From Zavarzinella sp. (GTDB lineage: Bacteria > Planctomycetota > Planctomycetia > Gemmatales > Gemmataceae), in contig JAWKTI010000001.1 of assembly GCA_041399155.1 (NCBI GenBank), forward strand, positions 1,054,001 through 1,118,000: a stretch of DNA of 64,000 nucleotides. The letters are read 5' to 3'. Positions 16,611 to 25,918 of this stretch are shown in pieces. The notes beneath the pieces were generated by a model, which saw nothing but the letters and a program-made list of their open reading frames with translations, ran no database searches and was not told the origin of the DNA. Every line of letters starts with the position of its first letter. Position 1 is the first letter of the stretch. The translations under genes were made by a program, and so were the position numbers.

Positions 16611-18011
16611 TTGAGCAAACATTTGATCATAGTTGATGATGAAGAGGCAATAACCTGGTCTCTGAAAAAAGCGTTTGAGCGAAAAGGCTTTCAGGTTTCC
16701 GTTGCACCATCTGCCGAATTAGGTCTAGATATCGCCCGCAAAGAACCACCCGATTGCGTGGTACTGGATGTGCGATTACCCGGCATGGATGGGCTGGAAG
16801 CTCTCCACCACTTCAAGAAAATTTCTCCGCATTCACCGATTATTGTGATTACTGCCCACGGCACACTTTCGACGGCTGTCAAAGCCGTGGAAGGTGGGGC
16901 ATTTGATTATCTGGCAAAACCATTTGATCTGCAACAAATGGAAGATACTGTAGCCCGCGCATTATCCAGCAGTACCCGCCAGACTTTTCAACGCGGAAAC
17001 GATAGCGATATCCACGAAGAGATGGTAGGCAACAGTCCTGCCATGCAGGCCGTATTCAAACGGATTGCACTGGTTGCTCCGTCCGATGCCAGCGTATTGA
17101 TCACGGGCGAAAGTGGTACTGGTAAAGAGCTCGTTGCACGTGCCATCCATCGCTTATCGCAACGTTCAAGCAGGCCACTATTCCCAGTTCACGTGGCAGC
17201 ACTGAACCCCAATCTGGCAGAAAGCGAACTGTTTGGACATACCAAAGGGGCCTTTACCGGTGCCCACGCCAGCAAACAGGGGTTGTTAGCAATTGCCGAT
17301 GGTGGGACAGTATTTCTGGATGAACTCGCCGATATTCCACTGAACATCCAGGCAAAACTGTTACGTGTACTGGAGCATCAGGAATTGACGCCAGTTGGCG
17401 GCAGCGCTGCACAGAAAATACAGGTGCGAATCCTGGCTGCCACCAATGCCAACCTGATAGATCGTGTGCGGGAAGGTGAATTTCGCGATGATTTGTATTA
17501 TCGTTTGAATGTATTTGAGGTACATCTGCCTGCTTTGCGTGATCGGCAGGAAGATATCCCAATTCTGGTTGATTTTCATCTGCAGAAGTTGCAGGCAAAC
17601 CGCGATGTACCAGTGGCAACCATCGATTATCTGAAATCGCGACATTGGCCAGGCAATGTACGTGAATTACGAAATGCGGTCGAGCATGCGGTAATTATGG
17701 CACGTGGGCGGGCATTATTACCGGAACATTTCCCCCCACCGATACAATCGGTAATGCAGGAAAATTCCGATCAGGAAACGTTGCTGGACTTATTCCGCAC
17801 ATGGGTGCGACATCACCTGGATCCGAATCTGGAAGATCAGCAACTACATCAGGAGATGCTGGATTATTTTGAACCAGTACTGATCGAAGAAGTACTAAAC
17901 TCGACGAATATGCACCGTGGCATTGCCAGCAGGAAATTAGGCATGGCCCGCACCACCTTTCGGAAACTGCTGCGTAAATACCGCCCCACGGAACCAGATG
18001 ATCTGGAATAG
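16611..18011 (+). CDS. Sigma-54-dependent response regulator, NtrC family
   Basis: 466 residues in three domains. The receiver (about 1-120) has the acidic pocket VDDEE, phospho-acceptor Asp53 in VVLDVRLPGMDG, and a conserved lysine in LAKPFD. The AAA+ domain (about 140-365) has Walker A GESGTGKE, the sigma-54 contact loop GAFTGAH, Walker B GTVFLDELADI, and arginine fingers near FRDDLYYRLNVFEVHLPALR. A Fis-type helix-turn-helix ends it (GIASRKLGMARTTFRKLLRK). Translation must begin at the TTG 16611: a TGA closes the frame just upstream, and AGGTG lies 9 nt before the TTG. No histidine kinase gene is adjacent, so it is an orphan here. HtrA lies 367 nt downstream on the same strand. Confidence 0.93.
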   Translation: MSKHLIIVDDEEAITWSLKKAFERKGFQVSVAPSAELGLDIARKEPPDCVVLDVRLPGMDGLEALHHFKKISPHSPIIVITAHGTLSTAVKAVEGGAFDYLAKPFDLQQMEDTVARALSSSTRQTFQRGNDSDIHEEMVGNSPAMQAVFKRIALVAPSDASVLITGESGTGKELVARAIHRLSQRSSRPLFPVHVAALNPNLAESELFGHTKGAFTGAHASKQGLLAIADGGTVFLDELADIPLNIQAKLLRVLEHQELTPVGGSAAQKIQVRILAATNANLIDRVREGEFRDDLYYRLNVFEVHLPALRDRQEDIPILVDFHLQKLQANRDVPVATIDYLKSRHWPGNVRELRNAVEHAVIMARGRALLPEHFPPPIQSVMQENSDQETLLDLFRTWVRHHLDPNLEDQQLHQEMLDYFEPVLIEEVLNSTNMHRGIASRKLGMARTTFRKLLRKYRPTEPDDLE

Positions 18012-18378
18012 ACCGGGTGTTGCTCGATAGTTGACAGACATTGTGTTACCAATTTGTGTGCAAAAATTCAGTTCGCATTGCTCAATTTATCCAGTGGGCA
18101 AAAATCAAACGAAACTATCTTTTCGACAGAGCCCCATCCAACAATTGGTGGATAATCGATTTCCAAGTGGCAATCGGTTCGGATGGAAAATCCGTTACCA
18201 ACCATGCCATCGACGTGATCTGCGGAAACTTTACTGAATTTCAAAACTGCCCCACGGAAAGTTAGCGAAATGAGATGAAGTGGCGAAGCATTGACCGAAT
18301 GAAGAGTTTGCGGAATCTAGCGAACCTGGAAAATGGACATCCGCAATTAACTGTTGGAATGCACCAATAGGGGTCACC
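18012..18378 (+). other. Gene-free stretch between the sigma-54 activator and HtrA
   Basis: No open frame with recognisable protein character. The frames that stay open for 65-75 codons have no ribosome site and unstructured composition. A TTGACA hexamer at 18031-18036 has no matching -10 at normal spacing, and I found no GG-N10-GC sigma-54 element. It presumably holds the HtrA promoter. Confidence 0.4.
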
Positions 18379-19782
18379 ATGCGGTATCAGTTGTGGAATC
18401 GGGAAATTCTGATTGGTTGTTTTGCATTACTTGGTGCGTTAGCCAGTGCGCTAAGTGTAAAAGGACAGGAATTTCCGTCTCAGCTTACATTGCAACAAGA
18501 TGCCCGCCACACACGTGTGGTGGAAATTGTGAAAAAAGTACAAGAAAGCATCGTCAACATTCACAGTGAAAAAACGATCGGAAAATCGTTAAAACTGCAC
18601 CAACCCCGAGAAATTGAAACAGTAGCCCAGCGTGTCAAAGGGATGGGCACCGGTATTATTATTGATCCGCGTGGATATATTCTGACAAACCACCACGTGA
18701 TTGAAGATGTAGAACTGCTCCGTGTCAACCTGCAGGATGGCACTTCCATGTTTGCCAAAGTCATTGCCCGCAACCCTGCGGAAGATCTGGCAATCCTGAA
18801 AGTCAATCCGTTGAAAAAGCTGCCCACCACACCACTGGGGACAAACTCTGATCTCATGCTAGCCGAACCAGTCATTGCGATTGGCAACGCATATGGCTAC
18901 GAACACACCGTAACCACTGGTATTATCAGTTCGCTGAAACGCGATGTCAGCCTGAATGAAGAAATTTCTTACAAGTCACTTATTCAAACCAGTGCGGGGA
19001 TTAATCCCGGCAATTCAGGTGGCCCACTGCTCAATGTCTACGGTGAACTGATTGGCGTTAATGTGGCAATTCGTGCAAATGCCCAAAACATTGCCTTCGC
19101 ACTGCCAATTGACCGTGTTCTGACTATTGCTGCAGACATGATGCATGTTTCCCGTCATCAGGGCAGGTCGCATGGGCTGGTGCTGGAAGACAAAGTGGAC
19201 GCTGCCGCACATCCAGTCAAACGGTATTGCATCGTCAAATCAATTGACGTCAATAGTCCCGCTGCTGCTTCCGGTTTGAAAGTGGGTGATCGCCTGACAC
19301 AGGCAGCTGGGATCGATGTTCGCTGTGCACTCGATCTCGAGCGGGCGTGCGTTGATATGCCCGCAGAGAGCAAACTTACTGTCGTCGCAGAACGTGATGC
19401 ACAACCTGTGAAAGCAGAGTTTGCAATGAAATCACTGGCAAGGGCAGTGCCTGCAACAACAGTTGCACGAACCACCAATAACGAAATCTATTCGAAACTG
19501 GGGATCAAACTGACACCCGTTTCCAAAGACACCGTTACCCATATTCACCAGGAATTGAAAGGTGGGATGCTGGTTACGGAAATCGATCCGAATGGATTAG
19601 CCAAAAAGTCGGGTGTGCAACTGGGCGATGTGATGATCGGCCTGCACATTTACGAAACACTGAACGAAGATAACATTCTCTTCGTACTCAACCACCCGGA
19701 CAGAAAATCGTTTTCTCCGTTGCGGTTCCATGTCATCCGTGGGCGGGAACTCCACCGGGGCTGGTTCCCTTTGAATGATTAA
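18379..19782 (+). CDS. HtrA/DegP-like serine protease with two PDZ domains
   Basis: 467 residues, secreted. A signal peptide ends near residue 30 (ALASALSVKGQ). The trypsin-like domain has the catalytic triad His106 (LTNHHVIED), Asp136 (AEDLAILKV) and Ser213 (NPGNSGGPL). PDZ1 lies at about residues 270-350 (VNSPAAASGLKVGDRL) and PDZ2 at about 370-460 (IDPNGLAKKSGVQLGDVMIG). The two-PDZ layout and length match periplasmic DegP/DegQ-type quality-control proteases. The stop is followed at once by a small hairpin (19784-19799, ATCATC-AAAA-GGTGAT, one G-U pair). The neighbouring sigma-54 activator on the same strand hints at stress-linked control, but no operator is visible. Confidence 0.93.
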   Translation: MRYQLWNREILIGCFALLGALASALSVKGQEFPSQLTLQQDARHTRVVEIVKKVQESIVNIHSEKTIGKSLKLHQPREIETVAQRVKGMGTGIIIDPRGYILTNHHVIEDVELLRVNLQDGTSMFAKVIARNPAEDLAILKVNPLKKLPTTPLGTNSDLMLAEPVIAIGNAYGYEHTVTTGIISSLKRDVSLNEEISYKSLIQTSAGINPGNSGGPLLNVYGELIGVNVAIRANAQNIAFALPIDRVLTIAADMMHVSRHQGRSHGLVLEDKVDAAAHPVKRYCIVKSIDVNSPAAASGLKVGDRLTQAAGIDVRCALDLERACVDMPAESKLTVVAERDAQPVKAEFAMKSLARAVPATTVARTTNNEIYSKLGIKLTPVSKDTVTHIHQELKGGMLVTEIDPNGLAKKSGVQLGDVMIGLHIYETLNEDNILFVLNHPDRKSFSPLRFHVIRGRELHRGWFPLND

Positions 19783-20163
19783 TATCATCAAAAGGTGATG
19801 GAGTTCCCCACAGAAAATCAAATTGTCAAAGATCGCTTTGATCAGGTGTCGCGGTGCAGCATTTTGACAAAACTGTCCAGATGTAATGCAATCGTTCGCA
19901 CGCCAATCTCAATCTGAAATCATTTTCAGATGTATAATATATATCCATGACCTGTTTCAAAATGAAAATTTTGTTCTGAAAATAACTTCACTTTTAGAAA
20001 ATTGAACGTCGCAACTTCTTATTCTTTAGAAATTTACGGCGAGAAAAATTATTTTGAACTTTTTTCCAAAATTTGAATCACCTGGTTCAGCAGTTGGTGA
20101 AATTGTTACCAAAAATGAACAAATCAAAGTATGAAATTAGGTTCATTAGTCTGATCGGACTAA
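19783..20163. other. AT-rich gene-free region with several short hairpins
   Basis: 381 nt between the ends of HtrA (plus) and the FGGY kinase (minus), far longer than a convergent pair needs. No convincing coding frame. It contains a perfect 8-bp inverted repeat with a 4-nt loop at 19912-19931, a perfect 6-bp repeat with a GAAA tetraloop at 19958-19973, a TTGACA at 19864 with TGCAAT 17 nt on, and a TATAAT at 19933-19938. A small RNA gene is possible; simple AT-rich spacer is the alternative. Confidence 0.4.
19912..19931. repeat. Perfect 8-bp inverted repeat, 4-nt loop
   Basis: ATCTGAAA and TTTCAGAT flank TCAT. It sits just before a TATAAT hexamer (19933-19938) in the gene-free region. It could act as an RNA hairpin or a protein-binding dyad. 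There is no U tract directly after it on either strand, so a classical terminator is unlikely. Confidence 0.4.
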
Positions 20164-20164
20164 T
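20145..20164 (-). terminator. Hairpin at the end of the FGGY kinase gene
   Basis: ATTAGTC and GACTAAT pair over 7 bp around a 6-nt loop, with the stem touching the kinase stop codon (20164-20166). The stem is AU-rich and no U tract follows on the minus strand, so it is at best a weak terminator or a 3' end protecting element. Confidence 0.3.
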
Positions 20165-21474
20165 TATGGGTAATCGAAAAGCCGAGCCACGCCACGCATG
20201 GCACCTTCGTCGATTGTTTCAAGTTGCCGATGATGGTACTCCGGGATCATGCGGGCGACAATGTCGCACCCCCCACCAGTCAGAATGATGCGATGAATTT
20301 CTTCTTCAGGCACTTCCAGTGCAGCGAATGCATTGTGGTGACCACGGACAATTCCCTGCAGCACCGCAGCCAGCAGATCTTCGCGCCTGGTGGCCAGATT
20401 CAAATTGGTAAAGTGGGCATATTTTTCATCAATTTCCAGACGATCCCCACCCAGGTATGGTGGGTCAAGAGCAATCGTCGTGGCCCGTTCCAGATGTTCA
20501 AAAATCACTTTGGCAAAGAAATCATCCTTCGAATAATCTTTAAAGCACAATTCGTAGATCCAATTCAGGGCAGAGCCACCGACTGGATTATGGCTGACAT
20601 ACACGTATTGATCACCAACGCCGAAAAGCCTGGTCAGGCGTTTTGCAGATGGCTTGGGATTGTCAATTAATGTTCCCAACACCTGCGTGGTACCCACGGA
20701 ATGCAGCATATCGCCCGTTTTCATCTTTGCTGAAAGCATCGCACTGGAGGTGTCTGCGGTGCCAATTTTCACTGGCAATCCAGCGGGCAATCCCCATTCT
20801 TTTGCAACCTGTGGTAGCAAGCCACCCACGGTTGTGGAACCACAGACCACAGGGGGTAATCTGTCTGGTTCAATATGGAAATATTCGCACCAGGTGGCGG
20901 ACCAGTTTCTCGTTTTCATTGTGTCAAACAGTCCCGTGAAGGACGCATTTGCCAGATCAAAACGGCGTTCACCCGTCATCAGTAAAGCCATCCATCCATT
21001 CGCGTGCAGATACCAGCGGGTATCGGAATACAAGTCGGGGTGTTCTTTCAACATCTGTGCGTAACACAAGACCGACATCCCACCTGGCAGTGGGCGATTC
21101 CCGCAGGAATGCAAAAAAGCATCCCCCACATCCTGAAGTACCTGTTTAGCAACCCCACGCGACCGTCGATCGAGGTGCAGCCAGATTGGTTGCAGCACTT
21201 GGTCTTTTTTATCCAGCAATACCAGTGCGGGCATTAAACAGGACAAACCAATACCTTCAATCGCTGCTGGATCAGAAAAATTCGCCACCGCATGTTGTGC
21301 GGAGTGCCACACTGCTTCGCGCAGCCGATCTGCCGGCACCTGAAAGGCATCCCGCGTGGGGGAATCAATGGGGTAACCATGCTTTTGTGGTTCTGCAAGT
21401 GGTTCGCCAGTTGCCACATCCAGAATGGCAGACTTCACGCTGGATGTACCCACATCAATTGCAAGAATCGGCAT
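20164..21474 (-). CDS. FGGY-family carbohydrate kinase
   Basis: 436 residues, shorter than classic xylulokinase (about 490). It would phosphorylate a sugar or polyol with ATP in the cytoplasm. The N-terminal ATPase-fold opening ILAIDVGTSSVKSAILD is diagnostic, followed by GIGLSCLMPALVLLD and LHLDRRS. The second half has the glycine-rich KIGTADTSSAMLSAK, MLHSVGTTQVLG, and the C-terminal signature region RIILTGGGCDIVARMI. Substrate residues are not clear enough to choose between xylulose, ribulose or other sugars. It stands alone between two longer intergenic regions with no sugar transporter beside it. Confidence 0.87.
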   Translation of the reverse strand: MPILAIDVGTSSVKSAILDVATGEPLAEPQKHGYPIDSPTRDAFQVPADRLREAVWHSAQHAVANFSDPAAIEGIGLSCLMPALVLLDKKDQVLQPIWLHLDRRSRGVAKQVLQDVGDAFLHSCGNRPLPGGMSVLCYAQMLKEHPDLYSDTRWYLHANGWMALLMTGERRFDLANASFTGLFDTMKTRNWSATWCEYFHIEPDRLPPVVCGSTTVGGLLPQVAKEWGLPAGLPVKIGTADTSSAMLSAKMKTGDMLHSVGTTQVLGTLIDNPKPSAKRLTRLFGVGDQYVYVSHNPVGGSALNWIYELCFKDYSKDDFFAKVIFEHLERATTIALDPPYLGGDRLEIDEKYAHFTNLNLATRREDLLAAVLQGIVRGHHNAFAALEVPEEEIHRIILTGGGCDIVARMIPEYHHRQLETIDEGAMRGVARLFDYP

Positions 21475-21735
21475 AACTACTTATCCAGTAATCATTTATG
21501 AAATATGTAGATTTCAGAAGTCCAGTTGCACGGTGCTCTATTGGCTTACTGTAATTGGGGAATTGTGTCCGAAAAAATCTGTTAGCAACTCTCTGATTGA
21601 AACCGGTTGATATGTCAACTAATGAGAATTTGCTCACTGATTATCGTTTTTTTGAAAATTTTTGGATTTTGATGAAACAAATCAGAACAGTGATACGTCT
21701 ATACATTTGTTGACTATTGTTTGGGTTTTGGATCG

Positions 21736-22755
21736 ATGTTTGAATATATTCTCATGAAAAAGCGACGTGGCTTTACACTGATTGAACTGCTGGTGGTGAT
21801 TGCTATCATCGCAATCCTGATCGGCTTGTTGTTGCCAGCGGTACAAAAGGTACGCGAAGCTGCAGCACGGTCGCAATCGGCTAACCACTTAAAGCAGATG
21901 GGTTTAGGTGTGGCCAACTACGAAAGCACTTACCAGTTTTTTCCGAACAGCGGTGGTTACGACTATGGGGTCACGCCAGGGAATTCGTCGCCGTATACTA
22001 CCACCTCGAACGGGGCTACAGTGGCACTTCCTGACGCCCACACGGTGATACCGGGATATGGTAATTTTCGCCCACGGTGGGGTGATGCTTCGAAGCAAGG
22101 GCGCTACCAACTTGGTTCCACGTTTTTTTCACTGCTGCCATACGTAGAGCAGGATGCGATTTTTCGCGATGGTCTGGCAGCATTCCGCACGCCAGTAAAG
22201 ATATACTACATGCCGCTTCGTCGTCAGCCGATCGCCTACGCGGTGCCAGCGAACGATCCTGTTTATCCGGGTTGGATGTATTCCGATGGTGGGCTTGGTG
22301 CCAGTGCACGCACCGACTACGCTGCGAACGAAATGGTGTTCTGGACCACCTATGCTGGCTGGGGCAAAGTCTCCACGGTCAGCAGTGTTATTGATGGGCT
22401 ATCCAATACGCTGTTTATCGGCGAAAAGGCAATGTCCCAGCGAGCCTACTCAGCAGGTTCGTGGCACTGGGATGAACCGTACGTGATGGGTGGTAATGGC
22501 GGCGTGGGTCGTTGTGGAGATGAATTTTACTCCGATTCACAATTGAATGCGTTTCCCGAACGTGCTTCCAGTGCAGCCTGGTCGGAAGGTGGTGACAGTT
22601 GTGGCGGTGGCAATTGGGGTTCCCCAAGTGTTGCGGGTGGCCCACAATTTGTCTTTGGTGATGGCAGTGTCCGCACTGTGCGGTATGGCACACCAAATAC
22701 AATCGTGCGTATGATGATTCGTCAATCGGATGGTGGTGTGATTAATTTCGAGTAA
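21736..22755 (+). CDS. DUF1559 pseudopilin-like protein
   Basis: About 339 residues. The N-terminus is a type IV pilin-like methylation segment (KKRRGFTLIELLVVIAIIAI) followed by the planctomycete extension LLPAVQKVREAAARSQ. The remainder is the DUF1559 domain with glycine-rich C-terminal signature FVFGDGSVRTVRYG. Such proteins occur in dozens of paralogues per planctomycete genome; they are presumed to be processed by a prepilin peptidase and exposed at the membrane. The ATG at 21736 has GGAT 4 nt before it; the ATG at 21754 (MKKRRGF) is an equally plausible start without a ribosome site. It heads a tight run of seven genes, with the lipoprotein 10 nt downstream. Confidence 0.92.
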   Translation: MFEYILMKKRRGFTLIELLVVIAIIAILIGLLLPAVQKVREAAARSQSANHLKQMGLGVANYESTYQFFPNSGGYDYGVTPGNSSPYTTTSNGATVALPDAHTVIPGYGNFRPRWGDASKQGRYQLGSTFFSLLPYVEQDAIFRDGLAAFRTPVKIYYMPLRRQPIAYAVPANDPVYPGWMYSDGGLGASARTDYAANEMVFWTTYAGWGKVSTVSSVIDGLSNTLFIGEKAMSQRAYSAGSWHWDEPYVMGGNGGVGRCGDEFYSDSQLNAFPERASSAAWSEGGDSCGGGNWGSPSVAGGPQFVFGDGSVRTVRYGTPNTIVRMMIRQSDGGVINFE

Positions 22756-22765
22756 GGCATCCAGA

Positions 22766-23161
22766 ATGGCGAATCAAATGAAGATATTTTCATTTTTTGT
22801 GGGGCTATTGTTTGTAACCACGTTTGGGTGTGGCGAAAGTGCCCCGAAGTTAGTATCCGTCACTGGCAAAGTGGTCTTCAACAATCAGCCCGTTACTGCT
22901 GGTAGTATTTTTTTACACCCGGAAGCCGCGAACACATACCAGAAAGATAAACCAAGCAGCCTGCTTCAGTTAGATGGTGGCTTTAAATTCAAAACATTTC
23001 CATTTGGTGATGGTGTCCCGCCTGGAAAGTATCGAGTGGTGCTGGCACCGGAAGTGGCAAACCGCCTCAAAAAACCCGATTATGCCAACCCAGAAAAAAC
23101 TCCATGGCAATTGAATGTTCCCGAATCTGGCGTGCAGAATATCATCCTGGAAGTGCAATAA
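22766..23161 (+). CDS. Small lipoprotein with transthyretin/carboxypeptidase-regulatory-like fold
   Basis: 131 residues. A lipoprotein signal ends at FGCGES (Cys near residue 24). The body is a single beta-sandwich type repeat: VSVTGKVVFNNQPVTAG, a central strand pair, PPGKYRVVLAPE, and a closing VQNIILEVQ. Proteins of this kind habitually follow DUF1559 genes in planctomycetes. AAGG lies 7 nt before the ATG. The gap to the CDP-alcohol transferase gene is 32 nt. Function is not known; a cell-surface partner of the pseudopilin is inferred. Confidence 0.8.
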   Translation: MANQMKIFSFFVGLLFVTTFGCGESAPKLVSVTGKVVFNNQPVTAGSIFLHPEAANTYQKDKPSSLLQLDGGFKFKTFPFGDGVPPGKYRVVLAPEVANRLKKPDYANPEKTPWQLNVPESGVQNIILEVQ

Positions 23162-23193
23162 TGGTTCGCTTTTTTCACTGTTTGAGGTGATCA

Positions 23194-23814
23194 ATGTTTG
23201 ATGCACCTATCCGCAAGCGGATCGACCCAATGCTGGATCGTTTCGCACGGATTCTCGGAACTTGCGGGCTAAACGCAAACCTGGTAACAATTGGCGGTTT
23301 TGTAATAGGCATGGGTGGTTGTCTGGCGATTGTTTACCACCATTACCTGCTGGCACTGGTGCTGATTGCGTGTAATCGCATTGCCGATGGATTAGATGGC
23401 AGCCTGGCTCGCAGAACAGGTGCCACTGACCTGGGTGGTTTTCTGGATATTGTGCTTGATACCATATTTTATTCGGCAGTGCCTTTTGCATTTGCGATCG
23501 CTCACCCGGAATACTGGCTGCCCGCCATGTTTCTGATCTACAGTTTTGTAGGCACTGGTGGGTCGTTTCTTGCATATGCCATCATTGCAGAAAAGCGAAA
23601 GCACACCTCAGCCATTCAGCAGAAAAAATCGTTCTTTTATTCTGTCGGGTTGATGGAAGGAACAGAAACAATTCTGTTCTTCGTGTTATTCTGCATTTTT
23701 CCAGCAGAATTCCCCACCCTGGCATGGGTGTTTGGTTCCTTGTGCTGGTTGACAACAATTTTGCGTATCCTGAATGGTTGGCGGACATTCCGCATCTTTT
23801 CGGAGGGTCACTGA
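23194..23814 (+). CDS. CDP-alcohol phosphatidyltransferase
   Basis: 206 residues, about six membrane helices. The family joins a CDP-activated diacylglycerol (or other CDP-alcohol) to a hydroxyl acceptor to make phospholipid headgroups. The catalytic pattern DG-x2-AR-x7-G-x3-D-x3-D is complete in DGSLARRTGATDLGGFLD followed by IVLD. The opening RKRIDPMLDRFARIL resembles many family members. GAGGTGATC before the ATG is a strong ribosome site. Its TGA overlaps the ATG of the solute-binding protein by one base, so it is firmly in the importer operon. The acceptor alcohol is unknown; the context suggests a link to the imported substrate. Confidence 0.9.
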   Translation: MFDAPIRKRIDPMLDRFARILGTCGLNANLVTIGGFVIGMGGCLAIVYHHYLLALVLIACNRIADGLDGSLARRTGATDLGGFLDIVLDTIFYSAVPFAFAIAHPEYWLPAMFLIYSFVGTGGSFLAYAIIAEKRKHTSAIQQKKSFFYSVGLMEGTETILFFVLFCIFPAEFPTLAWVFGSLCWLTTILRILNGWRTFRIFSEGH

Positions 23815-24914
23815 TGCCTCGGCTGAATCGCAGATCATTTTTGGGTAATGTTGCTGGCCTGGCTGGCAGCACGCTGGCTGGATGCAGCAGCTCTCAGTCT
23901 ACCACGCAGGAATTACGGATTTTCTGCTATGCAGGTGGGCATGAACAACAGTTGCGTGCAGTCTTTTTGCCAGAATTCGAACGGCAGACTGGTGCCAAAG
24001 CCACGTTATACCCAGGCTGGTGGGATGGCATTCCGAAACTAAAAGCCGCACCGGAAAGCGACCCCCCGTTCGATTTGATGGTTTCCGATGCCACCCAGGG
24101 CTATCCCGCAGTGCGGGAAGGGTTGTTTGCGGCACTTGATTTCAATAACATTCCGAACGTCAATAAACAGGCGAAGGCTACTCTGAAGAATTGGGTGATT
24201 GAAAATGGCTACGGCCTCACCTATCCAGATTCAGTAATGACGCTGGCATACCACCGGAAGATGGTGAAAACACCCCCCACGCGGTGGGCTGATCTGCTGA
24301 CCATAGCTGATGAGAACCAACTAGGGCTCTATCAGTCATTCTATTTGTCTCTCTATACATTTGCTGCGATGCTGGCTGATACGGAAAATCAGGCGGGGCA
24401 GGCGGCAAACTGGATCAACACCAGAACGGATGAAGTGTTTCGTTTTGCCCGTCAACATCGTGAGCGGGTGAAACTGTGGTGGCCCACCACAACGGATATG
24501 ATTCTGGCTCTGAACAATCGACAATGTACTGCAGGGAACATGCATAGTCCGGAATACTACACAGCACTTAAGGAAAAGCCAGAGTTAGGTGCCACTGTTC
24601 CAGAGAAAGACCGGGCTTTTGTGCAGGTGTTCTGGTCGATCCCAGTGGGCTCGCGAAACAGACAATTGGCGGAACAGGCCATTAACATCATGTTTTCCGA
24701 TGATGTGCAACTTGGCCTGGCAAAATATGGTTCTGCTACTGCCAACCTGAATGTGGCAAGCAAAATGGCCGAATCAGATCCCTTCTGGAAGTCGCTCTAC
24801 CCCCACACGGAAGAGCAGTTTCAATCGTTGCAGTATTACCCATACGATTACTATGCCGCACACTGGGATGAACTGGCCAATGAGTGGGAACGCACCGTCT
24901 TACGCAAATCATGA
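23814..24914 (+). CDS. ABC importer solute-binding lipoprotein
   Basis: 366 residues, type II periplasmic binding fold of the iron/polyamine/thiamine/phosphonate group. A combined twin-arginine and lipobox signal opens it (RRSFLGNVAGLAGSTLAGC), so it is probably exported folded and lipid anchored. Further landmarks are ELRIFCYAGGHEQQL, PPFDLMVSDATQGYPAVREG, and TPPTRWADLL, a segment typical of this group. CGGAGGGT before the ATG is an excellent ribosome site. It overlaps the CDP-alcohol transferase by one base and the ATPase gene by about 35 nt. The ligand cannot be named: several tyrosine and tryptophan residues line likely pocket segments (YPGWWDG, YYPYDYYAAHW), which fits cationic or amine ligands as well as others. 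Confidence 0.88.
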   Translation: MPRLNRRSFLGNVAGLAGSTLAGCSSSQSTTQELRIFCYAGGHEQQLRAVFLPEFERQTGAKATLYPGWWDGIPKLKAAPESDPPFDLMVSDATQGYPAVREGLFAALDFNNIPNVNKQAKATLKNWVIENGYGLTYPDSVMTLAYHRKMVKTPPTRWADLLTIADENQLGLYQSFYLSLYTFAAMLADTENQAGQAANWINTRTDEVFRFARQHRERVKLWWPTTTDMILALNNRQCTAGNMHSPEYYTALKEKPELGATVPEKDRAFVQVFWSIPVGSRNRQLAEQAINIMFSDDVQLGLAKYGSATANLNVASKMAESDPFWKSLYPHTEEQFQSLQYYPYDYYAAHWDELANEWERTVLRKS

Positions 24915-25908
24915 AGTAGCGGCATTGCACCTGAAGCAGGTGACCTTCGGTTACGGGTCAACGCCCACCGTGCATGATTGTGGCCTGACTGTTAACCGTG
25001 GGCAGTTTCTGACTCTGATCGGTCCTTCTGGCTGTGGCAAAACAACTTTGCTGAAACTGATTGGTGGTTATCTCTTGCCTGCAGCGGGACAGATTTTGCT
25101 TTCTGGCATTGATTGCACCCACGTCGGGGCAGACAAACGCCGGATTGGCATGGTTTTTCAGAATTATGCACTTTTCCCGCATCTGACCGCCTTTCGTAAT
25201 ATTGCCTTCGGGCTGGAAGTCGCAGGAGCCCACCGAAAAGTGATTCAGCAACATGTGGAAACCCTGCTGACAATGGTGGGGTTGACCAAAGAAGAGGCCA
25301 CCTCCTATCCAGCAAAACTTTCAGGCGGGCAGCAACAACGGGTTGCGTTGGCCAGGGCCTTAGCAATCTCTCCAGCGGTTTTATTGCTTGATGAGCCTAT
25401 GGCCAATCTCGATAAAAATCTTCGGATTCATCTGCGGCAGGAACTCCGCCAGTTGCAGATTCAAACGGGAGTCGCCACTGTCATGGTGACACACGATCAG
25501 GAAGAGGCGCTAGCCATTTCCGATCTGGTGGGTGTGATGAATCATGGACGAATCCTGCAAATTGGCCCACCCGAAGTGGTATATTCGCAACCTTCCAGCG
25601 AGTTTGTGGCTAAATTTCTTGGATTGGCGAATATTCTGCCCTCAGAAATGGTGCAGTTACCACCAGGAAAGAATGTGATGGTGCGGCCCGAATGGCTGCA
25701 ACTTGGTTCCCCACAGCATGGGGGATTGCATTGGACAGGGAATGTGATGCAGAAGCAATTCTGTGGGCAGGATCATCTTTTGACGATCCAATGTGGGCAA
25801 AAACTGCAATTATTAGTGCGATCGCAACAGGCCATCCCGCAATTGGGTGAAGAAGTCTCGGTAAACCTTGCTTCCAACCGTTATTGGGTGCTGCCAACAG
25901 AAAAATGA
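24880..25908 (+). CDS. ABC importer ATP-binding protein
   Basis: About 342 residues, PotA/FbpC-like. Walker A GPSGCGKTT is at residues 48-56, the Q-loop in VFQNYALFPHL, signature LSGGQQQRVALARAL at about 147, Walker B VLLLDEPMANLD, and switch histidine in VTHDQEEAL. The C-terminal third is a regulatory TOBE-like beta domain (MVRPEWLQLG and after). The start is uncertain: ATG 24880 overlaps the binding-protein gene by 35 nt and ATG 24868 by 47, neither with a clear ribosome site, which suggests coupled translation. The first permease follows after 10 nt. Confidence 0.9.
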   Translation: MSGNAPSYANHEVAALHLKQVTFGYGSTPTVHDCGLTVNRGQFLTLIGPSGCGKTTLLKLIGGYLLPAAGQILLSGIDCTHVGADKRRIGMVFQNYALFPHLTAFRNIAFGLEVAGAHRKVIQQHVETLLTMVGLTKEEATSYPAKLSGGQQQRVALARALAISPAVLLLDEPMANLDKNLRIHLRQELRQLQIQTGVATVMVTHDQEEALAISDLVGVMNHGRILQIGPPEVVYSQPSSEFVAKFLGLANILPSEMVQLPPGKNVMVRPEWLQLGSPQHGGLHWTGNVMQKQFCGQDHLLTIQCGQKLQLLVRSQQAIPQLGEEVSVNLASNRYWVLPTEK

Positions 25909-25918
25909 GTTCATTTTC

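Noticed and set aside
18031..18265. Frames of 68-74 codons between the sigma-54 activator and HtrA
   Set aside because: No ribosome site, no recognisable fold, and composition unlike neighbouring genes.
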